Shown: positions 43,606-53,839, counted from the stretch's first letter. The stretch: DNA of 64,000 nucleotides from JACIYW01 sp014359745 (GCA_050433985.1 JBNPWE010000004.1:1-64000); one strand, 5' to 3'. The notes: generated from the letters alone by a model not told the origin. Numbers and translations: made by a program.

Positions 43606-44343
43606 TCAACGCCGCCGTATTACCGGAAAAGAGCTGCGCACCACCCGGTAACGCGTAGCCGCATGGGGCGGCAAGCCTTTGGTGTTTTCCCAGAATTTTA
43701 TGCCGCCGCGCCGCAGCCACGGGCCAAATGCCAGCATCAGGCCCGCCACGAACCCGCCGACATGCGCCCAGAACGCAACGCCCGCCCCGGCCTGCGTGAC
43801 ACCGCTGAAAAGCTGCAATGCGAACCAGACCCCAAGAATGATCCATGCCGGCAGGGTAAACACCCGGAAAAAGATCACGATGATGATCAGCACATCGATG
43901 CGCGCGCGCGGAAACAGCAAAAGATAGCCGCCCATCACCCCGGCAATCGCCCCCGACGCCCCGACCATCGGCGCCATGGAGGCCGGTTCGGCAGCAAATT
44001 GCGCCAGCGCCGCCGCGATGCCGGACCCAAGGTAGAAAAAACCAAAGCCGACATGCCCGAGCTGATCTTCCAGGTTGTCGCCGAAGATCCACAAGAACAG
44101 CATGTTGCCCGCCAGATGCATCACCCCGCCATGCAGGAACATTGACGTGATCAGCGTGGTGCCACCTTCGGCATGTGCCAGCCGCAGCGGCACCATGCCC
44201 CAGGTGCTGAAAAACAGATCGATGGCGCGGGGATCATCGAAAAGTGGCCAGTACCACAGGAATATCGCGATATTCGCCGCGATCAGGCCATATGTGACAA
44301 AGGGCGTGCGGCCAGAGGGATTGTGATCGCGGATGGGGAACAT
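43606..44343 (-). CDS. Rhomboid intramembrane serine protease
   Basis: A 245-residue membrane protease with six predicted spans. Catalytic serine S130 is in GASGAIAG, and the histidine H194 is in FWAHVGGFVAG. The conserved FLHGGVMHLAGNMLFLWIFG loop is present (69-88). It cuts single-pass membrane proteins within the bilayer. It lies 54 bases after a four-span hypothetical gene and is transcribed the same way as dnaB. Confidence 0.93.
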   Translation of the reverse strand: MFPIRDHNPSGRTPFVTYGLIAANIAIFLWYWPLFDDPRAIDLFFSTWGMVPLRLAHAEGGTTLITSMFLHGGVMHLAGNMLFLWIFGDNLEDQLGHVGFGFFYLGSGIAAALAQFAAEPASMAPMVGASGAIAGVMGGYLLLFPRARIDVLIIIVIFFRVFTLPAWIILGVWFALQLFSGVTQAGAGVAFWAHVGGFVAGLMLAFGPWLRRGGIKFWENTKGLPPHAATRYRVVRSSFPVIRRR

Positions 44344-44397
44344 GGCCGCATGGTTTCCGATCGCGCGGGGGCCGTCAAGGGCGGGCCCGCTGGCCCT

Positions 44398-44823
44398 TTA
44401 CCAGCCCCGGCGTTTCAGGGTGCGCGCCAGAAGCCACAGAACCACCGCCACAGCGGCCACGACGATCATCAGCCGCAGCGCAACCTGCCCGCCGATCTCG
44501 ACCAGCGTCGGATCGGTCAGCATACTGACATGGAGCACCAGCAAGACCGCCGCAACCGCCGCAACCGCCAGCGCGATCACCCCCCCTTCAACCCGCAGCA
44601 CCATCAACAGGCCCCCCAGAAGACCCACCCAGACCGACAAGGCCCAAAGCCCGGCCGCAGGTGCGGGCAGGTTCAGCAACCAGGCCTGCTGATCCTCGGT
44701 CATCAACCGCAGATAGGGCGCAAAGGAAAAGCGCATCATCAGGTATTCCGCGCATCCCGCCAGATAGAAGACCAGCGCGATCCACCCCGTCAGGCCCCAA
44801 ACCTTGCCACCTGTGTTACGCAT
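44398..44823 (-). CDS. Hypothetical four-span membrane protein
   Basis: A 141-residue protein with four hydrophobic segments (about 8-28, 50-72, 82-100 and 112-133). Its start has GGGGGGAAG just upstream. No family is recognised. It is 15 bases after dnaB and 54 before the rhomboid gene, so it may be a co-transcribed partner of either. Confidence 0.65.
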   Translation of the reverse strand: MRNTGGKVWGLTGWIALVFYLAGCAEYLMMRFSFAPYLRLMTEDQQAWLLNLPAPAAGLWALSVWVGLLGGLLMVLRVEGGVIALAVAAVAAVLLVLHVSMLTDPTLVEIGGQVALRLMIVVAAVAVVLWLLARTLKRRGW

Positions 44824-44838
44824 GATCTTCCCCCCGGA

Positions 44839-46341
44839 TCAGCGAAAGCCGCCGCCCGCCCCCTCTTGCCACGGTTTGACAAGATTGCCGAAGCGGGTGA
44901 ACTGCCCTTCGAACGAAAGTTCCACATGGCCAATGGGGCCGTGGCGCTGTTTGCCGATGATCACCTCGGCCTTGCCGTGAACATTGGCCATCACCTCTTG
45001 CCATTTGGCCATGGCTTCAAGATCGTGATCGCCGGGCTTTTCGCGCTCGCGGTAATATTCGTCGCGATAGACGAACATCACCACATCGGCATCCTGTTCG
45101 ATAGACCCGGATTCGCGCAGGTCGGACAGTTGCGGGCGCTTGTCTTCGCGGTTTTCCACCTGACGCGACAACTGCGACAGGGCCACCACGGGAATGTCGA
45201 GTTCCTTGGCGATGGCCTTCAGCCCCTGGGTGATTTCCGACACCTCGTTCACCCGGCTGTCCTTGGCCGTCGCCGGGCGCACCAGTTGCAGGTAATCGAC
45301 AACGATCACATCCAGCCCCGATGTGCGTTTGAGGCGGCGGGCGCGCGCCGCCAACTGGCTGATCGGCAGGGCAGGGGTGTCATCGATGAACAGCGGGCAG
45401 GATTCGAGGGTTTTCGCCGCCTCGACAAAGCGGCGGAATTCGACCTCGGTCATGTCGCCACGGCGGATCTGTTCCGATGGCACCTCGGCCGCCTCTGACA
45501 GAACCCGCGCGGCAAGCTGTTCGGCGCTCATCTCCAGGCTGAAGAACCCCACCACACCGCCATTGATCGTGCCTTCGGTCCCGTCGGGCAACTTGCCCCG
45601 CTTATAGGCCTTGGCGATGTTGAAGGCGATGTTGGTCGCCAGCGAGGTCTTGCCCATCGATGGCCGCCCCGCCAGGATCAGCAGATCCGACCGATGCAAC
45701 CCGCCCAGTTTCTTGTCGAGGTCGATCAGCCCGGTCGACAGCCCCGCCAGCCCGCCGTCGCGCTGATAGGCGGCGTTTGCCACATGCACCGCGTCGCTGA
45801 CCGCCTTGAGGAACGATTGAAAGCCACGTTCGGTGGCACCCTGTTCGCCCAGCTTGTAAAGCGCCTGTTCGGCCTCGATGATCTGGTCGCGCGGTTCGCT
45901 CGATACCTCGACCAGCGCCGCGCGGGCCGATATGTCGCGACCCAGCCCGATCAGTTCGCGCCGCACCGCCAAATCATAGATCATCTGCGCATAATCGCGC
46001 GCTGCATAGGCCGAGATCGCAGCACCGGCAATGCGCGCCAGATAGGCCGGGCCGCCCAGTTCCTTCAGCCCCTCGTCGCCCTCCATGAACGCCTTGAGCG
46101 TGACGGGCGAGGCCAGCGCGTTTTTCTGGATGCGCGCAGCGGCAATTTCAAAGATGCGGGCATGAACCGGTTCAAAGAAATGGTCGGCGCGCACCAGGTT
46201 GCTGATCCGGTCGAACACATCGTTATTGGTCAGGATTGCGCCCAGAAGCTGTTGTTCAGCCTCGATATTATGCGGAAGACTGTCGCCTTCGTCAGAGATT
46301 TCGACCGACTGCTTCAGCGCGGCGAAAGTGGTCATGATCAT
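44839..46341 (-). CDS. dnaB: Replicative DNA helicase
   Basis: A 500-residue hexameric helicase that unwinds DNA ahead of the replisome. The N-terminal collar domain (20-130) includes PHNIEAEQQLLGAIL; the RecA-like core has Walker A GRPSMGKT (225-232), Walker B in DVIVVDYLQL, and DLRESGSIEQDADVV. There is no intein. MIMTTF gives two possible starts (46341, 46335). A perfect DnaA box lies in its likely promoter. Confidence 0.97.
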   Translation of the reverse strand: MIMTTFAALKQSVEISDEGDSLPHNIEAEQQLLGAILTNNDVFDRISNLVRADHFFEPVHARIFEIAAARIQKNALASPVTLKAFMEGDEGLKELGGPAYLARIAGAAISAYAARDYAQMIYDLAVRRELIGLGRDISARAALVEVSSEPRDQIIEAEQALYKLGEQGATERGFQSFLKAVSDAVHVANAAYQRDGGLAGLSTGLIDLDKKLGGLHRSDLLILAGRPSMGKTSLATNIAFNIAKAYKRGKLPDGTEGTINGGVVGFFSLEMSAEQLAARVLSEAAEVPSEQIRRGDMTEVEFRRFVEAAKTLESCPLFIDDTPALPISQLAARARRLKRTSGLDVIVVDYLQLVRPATAKDSRVNEVSEITQGLKAIAKELDIPVVALSQLSRQVENREDKRPQLSDLRESGSIEQDADVVMFVYRDEYYREREKPGDHDLEAMAKWQEVMANVHGKAEVIIGKQRHGPIGHVELSFEGQFTRFGNLVKPWQEGAGGGFR

Positions 46342-46408
46342 CTGCCCCTTGGTCGTCTTGTGGTTTTGTGATTCCAGACGGTATGCCGGATACGGCGCCG
46401 CCGATCAA

Positions 46409-46437
46409 TTTGTATAAGACTGTGGATAACTTGTCAG
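46409..46437 (-). promoter_or_regulatory. Likely dnaB promoter with embedded DnaA box
   Basis: On the minus strand CTGACA-N17-TACAAA forms a reasonable sigma-70 promoter. Inside the spacer is TTATCCACA (46421-46429), a perfect DnaA-box consensus. It lies about 70-95 bases before dnaB. Confidence 0.6.
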
Positions 46438-46548
46438 GGTCTGCCATCAACATACTGCGGCAAGATGTGGGGCGCCGTCAAGATGTTGATGAAATTTCCG
46501 GGCATTTGCCTGTTATGGCGCCCACATGGATCGGGGCACACGAATCAA

Positions 46549-46596
46549 GGCCCCACGATTATGGGGCCGTGATCGCGGCCCGGTCTTGCGGGCCGC
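46549..46596 (-). terminator. Double hairpin after the class I aldolase gene
   Basis: Two stems follow the aldolase stop on the minus strand: GCGGCCCG/CGGGCCGC (46575-46596, loop 6) and GGCCCCA/TGGGGCC (46549-46568, loop 6). Neither has a long T-run. Confidence 0.5.
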
Positions 46597-46611
46597 GTGG
46601 TTTGGGCCGGA

Positions 46612-47541
46612 TCAGTCGCGGCCCTTGTAGATATCCACCAGCTTGCCCAGCATTTCCAGCGCGTCCTCGCGCGGGCGCTGGAAGGTATTGCGCCCGATGA
46701 TCGATCCGTTGCCACCGCCGTCGCGGATGGCGCGCGCGTCGTCATAGACCGAATTCGTGCCCTTCCTGGCCCCGCCCGAAAACACCACGATGCGCCGTCC
46801 GCCAAAGGCAGCCTGCATGCAATGGCGCACCCGTGCGGCCTGCGTGGCGATATCGATCTTTTCGGCCTCATAGACCTTTTTGGCCTCGGGCAGTTCCAGA
46901 TGATCGGTCGACAGCTTGATCTTGATGATATGCGCGCCCAGAAGCGCGGCGATCTGCGCGGCATAGGCGGCGATATCGATGGCGGTTTCGCCGTCCTTGG
47001 AAATCGCCTCGCCGCGCGGATAGGACCAGATGACGGTGGCGATGCCCTTGGCCGCGGCCTCTTCGCGCAGGGCGCTGATTTCCTCGAACATGCCAAGCGC
47101 CATATCCGACCCCGGATAAATGGTAAAGCCGATGCAGGCACAGCCCAGCCGCAGCGCATCATCGACCGATGCGGTGATCGCCTGATCCTTGCCCGCCGTT
47201 GCCGACATCAGCGAATTGGCGCTGTTCATCTTCAGGATGGTGGGGATCTGGCCGGCGAAAGTATCGGCGCCCGCCTCGATCATGCCAAGGGGGGCTGCAA
47301 AGGCGTTCAGGCCCGCGTCAACGGCCAGTTGATAATGGTAATGCGGGTCATAGGCGGCGGGATTGGCCTGAAACGACCGGGCCGGGCCATGTTCGAACCC
47401 CTGATCGACCGGCAGGATGATCATCTTGCCGGTGCCGCGCAGTTTGCCGTTCATCAGCATTCGCGCCAGATTGCCTTTCACGCCGGGGGTGTCGCCTTCA
47501 TATCGGGCAAGGATCTTTTGAACAATTCTGGTGGTGCGCAT
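46612..47541 (-). CDS. fbaB: Class I fructose-bisphosphate aldolase (FbaB/DhnA type)
   Basis: A 309-residue Schiff-base aldolase that splits fructose-1,6-bisphosphate. MIILPVDQGFEHGPARSFQA is the phosphate-loop opening; the active lysine is in AHIIKIKLSTDH; GGARKGTNSV and DGGGNGSIIGRNTFQRP are the phosphate-binding end. It sits between dnaB and pgk, all on the minus strand, and belongs with pgk in glycolysis/gluconeogenesis. The RBS is AGGAA, 7 bases from the ATG. Confidence 0.92.
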   Translation of the reverse strand: MRTTRIVQKILARYEGDTPGVKGNLARMLMNGKLRGTGKMIILPVDQGFEHGPARSFQANPAAYDPHYHYQLAVDAGLNAFAAPLGMIEAGADTFAGQIPTILKMNSANSLMSATAGKDQAITASVDDALRLGCACIGFTIYPGSDMALGMFEEISALREEAAAKGIATVIWSYPRGEAISKDGETAIDIAAYAAQIAALLGAHIIKIKLSTDHLELPEAKKVYEAEKIDIATQAARVRHCMQAAFGGRRIVVFSGGARKGTNSVYDDARAIRDGGGNGSIIGRNTFQRPREDALEMLGKLVDIYKGRD

Positions 47542-47646
47542 AAGGGGATTCCTTGTAACCTTGTTTGACTATCTGCCATAGCCAAGGTTGGACCGTCGCG
47601 CAACGGCGGTGGCGCTAACATCCGATTTCGGGGGCATTATCGGGCC

Positions 47647-48837
<1,191 letters not shown>

Positions 48838-48999
48838 CGCGTTTTCCTTGTGTCCGGTCCCGGATTGGCAGGGACATTCCCCTTTAGATCACCCATGCCC
48901 CATGCGCCGTCAACCGCCTGTGACGCAATGGGGGCGCCTTTGGCCTTTCCCTTTTGCGCGCCCCGGCCTATTTTCGCCCAAATCATGGAAGGAATACCG

Positions 49000-49506
49000 A
49001 TGGCCGATATGAAAGATCCCGAAAACACCATCATCATCACCCTGACCGGCGGGCCCGTCACGATCGAACTGTTGCCCGATGTCGCCCCCGCCCATTGCGC
49101 CCGCATGAAGGAACTGGCCCGCGCCGGTTCCTATGACAATGTGGTGTTTCACCGGGTGATCGACGGATTCATGGCCCAGACCGGCGATGTGGAAAACGGC
49201 AATGCCGAAAAGGATTTCAACCTGCGCCGCGCGGGCACCGGCGGATCGGATCTGCCCGATCTGCCCGCCGAATTTTCGAAACTGCCGCATGACCGGGGCA
49301 CCATCGGCGCGGCGCGATCGTCAAACCCCAACAGCGCCAATTCGCAATTCTTCATCAACTTCAAGGACAACCATTTCCTGAACGGGCAATACACCGTCTA
49401 TGGCCGGGTGGTTTCGGGGATGGAGCATGTCGATGCCATCACCCGCGGCGAACCGCCCGCAGCGCCCGACCGGATGATCACCGTGCGGGTGGCTGCCGAT
49501 GTTTAA
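49000..49506 (+). CDS. ppiB: Cytoplasmic cyclophilin-type peptidyl-prolyl isomerase
   Basis: A 168-residue cyclophilin that speeds proline isomerisation. NVVFHRVIDGFMAQTGD carries the active arginine, and SNPNSANSQFFINFKDNHFLNGQYTVYG is the core. No signal peptide is present. The ATG at 49000 has AGGA upstream; another ATG at 48985 is weaker. It overlaps the next cyclophilin gene by 8 bases. Confidence 0.93.
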   Translation: MADMKDPENTIIITLTGGPVTIELLPDVAPAHCARMKELARAGSYDNVVFHRVIDGFMAQTGDVENGNAEKDFNLRRAGTGGSDLPDLPAEFSKLPHDRGTIGAARSSNPNSANSQFFINFKDNHFLNGQYTVYGRVVSGMEHVDAITRGEPPAAPDRMITVRVAADV

Positions 49507-50080
49507 GGCAGTCACCCGCCGCGCGGCGCTCGCACTTGTTGTGGTCGGCATGATCGCCGGGGCCCCGGCCATGGCGCTGGCCGGGCCGAAGCTGGTGATA
49601 GATGTCAACGGGCAGGCCAAGGGCACCGTGGTCATTGACCTTGATGAAAAGGCCGCGCCAAATCACGTCGCCCGCCTGATAAAGCTGGCGGAATCAGGCG
49701 CTTATGACGGCGTGGTGTTTCACCGGGTAATCTCGGGGTTCATGGCGCAGACCGGCGATGTGGCCTTTGGCAAACGGGGGGGCGATACCAGCCTGGCCGG
49801 GCGCGGCGGGTCTGACCTGCCCGACCTGAAGGCCGAATTTTCGAACATTCCCTTCAAGACCGGCACCGTGGGCATGGCGCGCGGCGGCGATCCGAATTCG
49901 GCCAACAGCCAGTTTTTCATCATGTTCGATGACGGCCCCAGCCTGAACGGGCAATATACCGTGGTCGGGCAGGTCGAATCGGGCATGTCAGTGGTGCGCG
50001 CGATCAAGAAGGGCCGCTCGGCCCAGAACGGGGCGGTCACCGATCCCGATTACATGGTGAAAGTGCGGGTAAGGCGCTGA
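49499..50080 (+). CDS. ppiA: Exported cyclophilin-type peptidyl-prolyl isomerase
   Basis: A 193-residue cyclophilin with a signal peptide (about 1-28, ending MALA-GPKL), so it acts in the periplasm. VVFHRVISGFMAQTGD and GGDPNSANSQFFIMFDD match the core of the previous gene. The pair (cytoplasmic plus periplasmic), with an 8-base overlap, looks like a tandem duplication followed by relocation of one copy. Confidence 0.93.
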   Translation: MFKAVTRRAALALVVVGMIAGAPAMALAGPKLVIDVNGQAKGTVVIDLDEKAAPNHVARLIKLAESGAYDGVVFHRVISGFMAQTGDVAFGKRGGDTSLAGRGGSDLPDLKAEFSNIPFKTGTVGMARGGDPNSANSQFFIMFDDGPSLNGQYTVVGQVESGMSVVRAIKKGRSAQNGAVTDPDYMVKVRVRR

Positions 50081-50173
50081 CATCCGTTCAAGACCGCGTG
50101 AAAGGCGCGCGCCGGGAATAGGCAGAAGTGCAAGGTTGGGGCAGTGTTCGACTGTTCCAACCGGAGATGACCG

Positions 50174-51181
50174 ATGACCTTTTCCCTTGTCCATCCATCC
50201 GAAGCGGGTGCGCGGCTGATCGCCGCCGCCCTGTTCCCGGTGGCCCTGATCCTTTCGGGCGACCCCGCGCTGGCCAATCCCGACTACTGGCGTTCGGAAT
50301 GGCCGCAGACGGATTTTTCAAACACATCGGTGGATTTCAGCGAGATCATGTCGGGCGGGCCGCCCAAGGATGGCATTCCGGCGCTTGACAGCGTGTCGTT
50401 CATCCCCGTGGCCCGCGAAACCCGCATCGAGGATCGCGAGCCGGTCATCACCCTTGAACTGAACGGCGAGACCCCGCGCACCTATCCGGTGCGCTACCTC
50501 ATGTGGCACGAGATTGCCAATGATGTGGTGGGCGGCGTGCCGGTGGCGGTTACCTTTTGCCCTTTGTGCAATTCGGGGATGGTGTTTGACCGGCGGGTGG
50601 CTGGCCAGGTGCTGACCTTCGGCGTCACCGGCAAGCTGCGCAATTCCGACATGGTGATGTATGACCGCGAAACCCAAAGCTGGTGGCAGCAGGCAATCGG
50701 CACCGGCATCGTGGGGCATTTCACCGGAACCGAACTGGTGCAACTGCCTGCATGGATGGAAAGCTGGGCGGAATTCAAGGCGCGCAACCCGCAAGGCCTG
50801 GTGATGGATGAACCCGACTGGGAGCGCGCCTATGGGCAGAACCCCTATATCAGCTATGACAGTTCGGCCCGTCCGTTCCTGTATTATGGCGAGATGCCGC
50901 CGCACGGCATCCTGCCGCTGGCCCGCGTCGTGCGGGTTGGCGACAATGCCTGGCCGTTGGAACGGTTGCGCAAGGCAGGGCAGGTATCCGAGGCGGGGTT
51001 GCAGATTTCATGGAACGCCGGGCAGGCCTCGGCGCTTGATGACGGCCAGATCGGGCAGGGACGCGATGTGGGCACGATACGGGTGCGTGACGATCAGGGG
51101 CGCGATGTGCCCCATGACGTGATGTTCGCCTTTGCCTTTCACGCCTTCTGGCCGGACGGGCGCTGGCGGTTGGGGAATTGA
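50174..51181 (+). CDS. DUF3179 exported protein
   Basis: A 335-residue protein with an N-terminal hydrophobic signal region (about 14-32, PALANPD). The family block VAVTFCPLCNSGMVFDR (cysteines about 133 and 136) and LRNSDMVMYDRETQSWWQQA follow, with the later SSARPFLYYG. The two cysteines could bind a metal or form a disulfide. The enzymatic role is unknown. Confidence 0.85.
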   Translation: MTFSLVHPSEAGARLIAAALFPVALILSGDPALANPDYWRSEWPQTDFSNTSVDFSEIMSGGPPKDGIPALDSVSFIPVARETRIEDREPVITLELNGETPRTYPVRYLMWHEIANDVVGGVPVAVTFCPLCNSGMVFDRRVAGQVLTFGVTGKLRNSDMVMYDRETQSWWQQAIGTGIVGHFTGTELVQLPAWMESWAEFKARNPQGLVMDEPDWERAYGQNPYISYDSSARPFLYYGEMPPHGILPLARVVRVGDNAWPLERLRKAGQVSEAGLQISWNAGQASALDDGQIGQGRDVGTIRVRDDQGRDVPHDVMFAFAFHAFWPDGRWRLGN

Positions 51182-51274
51182 TCACGAAAGTCGCCGCCAA
51201 AATGGGTGCGCGCGTGATTGCTTGGGTGGCGTGACGTCATTTGAATTCAGTCGCTTGGGCGGATCGCGCGAAAT

Positions 51275-51325
51275 GAGTATTTTTTCCAAGATGAAATGAG
51301 CGAACGTTTTCTTGTGCGGTCAAGG
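51275..51325 (+). repeat. Dispersed intergenic repeat, GAGTATTTTT family, copy 7
   Basis: GAGTATTTTTTCCAAGATGA, then AATGAGCGAACGTTTTCTTG and TGCGGTCAAGG. It lies between the convergent DUF3179 and DUF6505 genes. Confidence 0.8.
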
Positions 51326-51374
51326 TGGGGGCCGGTTGGGCGCCGCGCAACAGTGGTTCCACCGCTGGCAGGTG

Positions 51375-51854
51375 TCATTCATCCAGTTCCCCGTGGATGG
51401 CGAACTGATCAAGGCCCGCGGCCGCTGGTTCGATAAAGCGGTACTGTTCGCGCACCCCGGCCCCGGTCATCTCGCGCAGTACCGTCAGCACGGTGTTGGG
51501 CGGGTGATCGGCGCACAGATCGGCCATCTGCGCCAGTTCCTCGGCCGCGACGGGGCGCGCGGCCTCAAGCGATGGCGCGCCGTAGATATCGACGAAATGC
51601 TGTGCCAGATGGTCGATCAATGCCGCGTATTCGCCCGGTTCGATCCGGGTGACGGCGACGAAGGTGACGCGCCCGAAGGTTTCCACCCCCAGCCAGCCAT
51701 TGGCAAAGGCCTGCCGCGCCTTGCCGGTCAGATCGGCCTCGGTCCAGTTCGAAAATTCGAACCCCCCCGAAACCGCCCATTCGCCGGTGCGCGCGGGGCT
51801 GTGAAACACGTTCATGTCGCTTTCGTCGAAATGGATCGCCCGTGCCAGCAACAT
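51375..51854 (-). CDS. DUF6505 family protein
   Basis: A 159-residue soluble protein that begins MLLARAIHFDESDMNVFHSP and includes TGEWAVSGGFEFSNWTEADL and HPPNTVLTVLREMTGAGVRE. I recognise it as DUF6505, known to me from Rhodobacterales and uncharacterised. One base separates it from the degenerate ligase gene upstream, so it is the last gene of the Mrp operon. Confidence 0.7.
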   Translation of the reverse strand: MLLARAIHFDESDMNVFHSPARTGEWAVSGGFEFSNWTEADLTGKARQAFANGWLGVETFGRVTFVAVTRIEPGEYAALIDHLAQHFVDIYGAPSLEAARPVAAEELAQMADLCADHPPNTVLTVLREMTGAGVREQYRFIEPAAAGLDQFAIHGELDE

Positions 51855-51855
51855 C

Positions 51856-52581
51856 TCAGACCTCCTCGATCAGCGATGACATCGGCACAAGGCGCGGTGC
51901 ACCCTCGCCATGTTTGAACAGCATGCCGAAATTTTCATCCACGCCCAGAAACTGCCCCGCCAGCCGCGCGCCATCCAGCGGCATTGTCAGCCCCTCGCCC
52001 AGCTTCCACGCCAGTCCCTGCCATTCCCGGTAAAGATCGGCGCGCCCCTTGCGATCGTCAAGCGCGTTCAGCCACAAAAGCGTGTGCCGTGCCCAGGCTT
52101 CCAGCAGCAAGACCACGTCGATCTCTCCGCAGCCCTCCTGATCCAGCGATGTCCAGTCGGGGGTTTCGCCCGGTTCGAAATCGGCGGGCAGGCGGCGGGT
52201 CAGTTCGACCCCCACCACCAGCCAGTCGGGCAGGGCCGCCGGATCGCGCGTGTCGGCGGCCACGCGAAAGCCGCCGATATGCCCGCCGTTCAGCCGCACA
52301 CCGCCGGTCCAGTCCAGATGAACGGCGGTTTCGGGGGGCGCCAGCGCGCCAAGCGCGTTCTGCATCCCGACCATGCAGGCGATCATGCCGACCATCGCCG
52401 GTTCCAGCGCGGTTTCGGGGGCCAGAACCAGGGCCGCGCGCAGCCGTTCGTCGGTGATCGACCAGGCAATCAGCCCCGCATCCACCCCGCGCCGCGCCTG
52501 CGCCACGGCAATGGGAAAGGGGGCGGCGGGGCCGGTGCCAAGCCCTTTCATCAACGGCGGAAAAACCGGCAGCCCCGTCAT
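51856..52581 (-). CDS. Degenerate biotin/lipoate ligase-like protein (DUF4444)
   Basis: A 241-residue protein that keeps the biotin-protein-ligase fold outline. LDWTGGVRLNGGHIGGFRVA aligns with the KWPND...GRKLAG region, and a C-terminal SH3-like DUF4444 part follows (GARLAGQFLGVDENFGML). The catalytic lysine of GRKLAG is replaced (GGHIGG), KWPND is WTGG, and the GRGRxGR biotinyl-AMP loop is absent. So it probably binds but does not ligate. It sits between Mrp and DUF6505. The ATG at 52581 overlaps the Mrp stop (ATGA). Confidence 0.7.
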   Translation of the reverse strand: MTGLPVFPPLMKGLGTGPAAPFPIAVAQARRGVDAGLIAWSITDERLRAALVLAPETALEPAMVGMIACMVGMQNALGALAPPETAVHLDWTGGVRLNGGHIGGFRVAADTRDPAALPDWLVVGVELTRRLPADFEPGETPDWTSLDQEGCGEIDVVLLLEAWARHTLLWLNALDDRKGRADLYREWQGLAWKLGEGLTMPLDGARLAGQFLGVDENFGMLFKHGEGAPRLVPMSSLIEEV

Positions 52582-53642
52582 GCCCGGCCTTCGGAAATCA
52601 TCTGGCGCGCAAGGGCGCGAAACGCCTCTGCCTGCGGCGAGGCCGATTTCGATACCACGACCGGCGCCCCGCCATCCGACGCGGTGCGGATATCCAGATG
52701 CAACGGAATTTCCGCCAAAAGCGGCACGCCAAGCTTTTCCGCCTCGGCCCGGACGCCGCCGCTGCCGAAGATATGCTCCTCGTTGCCGCAGACCGAACAG
52801 ACATGCACCGACATGTTCTCGATCAGGCCCAGGATCGGCGTGCCCAGCTTGTGGAACATGTCGATCCCCTTGCGCGCATCCAGAAGCGCGATGTCTTGCG
52901 GGGTGGAGACGATGATCGCGCCATCGACATGGGTCTTTTGCGCCAGTGTCATCTGCACATCGCCCGTGCCGGGCGGCAGATCGACGATCAGCACGTCCAG
53001 CGCGCCCCATTGCACCTGAAAGAGCATCTGTTGCAGCGCGCCCATCAGCATCGGGCCGCGCCAGACCACCGCCTCGTCTTCCTGCGTCATCAGGCCCAGC
53101 GACATCAGCGTGACACCGTGATTGCGCAAGGGCAGGATGGTTTTCCCGTCGGGCGAGGCGGGGCGCCCGGTGATGCCCAGCATGCGCGGTTGCGACGGGC
53201 CGTAAACATCGGCGTCCAGAAGGCCCACGCGCCGCCCTTCGGCGGCCAGCGCACAGGCCAGATTGGCCGCGACGGTGGATTTACCGACCCCGCCCTTGCC
53301 CGACGCGATGGCGATGATCCGGTCAACGCCCGCGATCTTTTCCGGGCCTTTGGGCTTGGCTGCGCCCATTTTCAGGTCGGGGGGCGGTTTTTGCGCGGCG
53401 TGCGCCGTCATCACCACCGAAACCGACGTGACGCCGGGCAGGGCGCGCAGCCGCGCCTCGGCCTCGGCGCGGGCGTCCTCCATCCTTGTGGCGCGGGCGG
53501 GATCGATTTCGAGAACGAAGCGCACCGCGCCCCCTTCAACCGTCAGGGCGCGCACAAGGCCCGCCGTCACGATATCCTTTCCGCCCACCGGATCGGCAAC
53601 GCCGCGCAGACAGTCCAGCACCGCGTCGCGCGTCAGGCTCAT
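52578..53642 (-). CDS. mrp: Mrp/NBP35-family Fe-S carrier ATPase
   Basis: A 354-residue P-loop ATPase that carries and delivers Fe-S clusters. An N-terminal MIP18/DUF59 domain (about 1-85) precedes Walker A SGKGGVGKST (114-123), then DADVYGPSQPRMLG, DLPPGTGD and the cluster-binding CSVCGNEEH near the C-terminus. It is coupled by ATGA overlaps to DUF6494 in front and the ligase-like gene behind. In a formate dehydrogenase neighbourhood it may serve that enzyme's Fe-S clusters. Confidence 0.92.
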   Translation of the reverse strand: MSLTRDAVLDCLRGVADPVGGKDIVTAGLVRALTVEGGAVRFVLEIDPARATRMEDARAEAEARLRALPGVTSVSVVMTAHAAQKPPPDLKMGAAKPKGPEKIAGVDRIIAIASGKGGVGKSTVAANLACALAAEGRRVGLLDADVYGPSQPRMLGITGRPASPDGKTILPLRNHGVTLMSLGLMTQEDEAVVWRGPMLMGALQQMLFQVQWGALDVLIVDLPPGTGDVQMTLAQKTHVDGAIIVSTPQDIALLDARKGIDMFHKLGTPILGLIENMSVHVCSVCGNEEHIFGSGGVRAEAEKLGVPLLAEIPLHLDIRTASDGGAPVVVSKSASPQAEAFRALARQMISEGRA

Positions 53643-53839
53643 GCCGCGTTGCCCTTGATGGTGCCGGTGACCACATGGGTGACGTCCAGCCCTTCGACCG
53701 TCAGCACCACCTTGGCGTCAAAGCTTTTGCCGGCGGCCGGCCCGGCCTTGCGCATCGCCTCTTCGATGGCCTGCTGCGAGGTCACACCGACCTGTTTAAG
53801 GAATTTGCGCATCGACATGTTGAAATCATCGTCCATCAT
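53639..53839 (-). CDS. DUF6494 family small protein
   Basis: A 66-residue protein, MMDDDFNMSMRKFLKQVGVT and the later KSFDAKVVLTVEGLDVTHVV. It is the first gene of the Mrp operon and overlaps mrp by ATGA. I recognise the family as DUF6494, with no known function. The tight coupling suggests a partner of Mrp. Confidence 0.75.
   Translation of the reverse strand: MMDDDFNMSMRKFLKQVGVTSQQAIEEAMRKAGPAAGKSFDAKVVLTVEGLDVTHVVTGTIKGNAA

Noticed and set aside
44173..45498. 441-residue plus-strand frame over rhomboid and dnaB
   Set aside because: It is antisense to dnaB and the hypothetical membrane gene, with no motif of its own.
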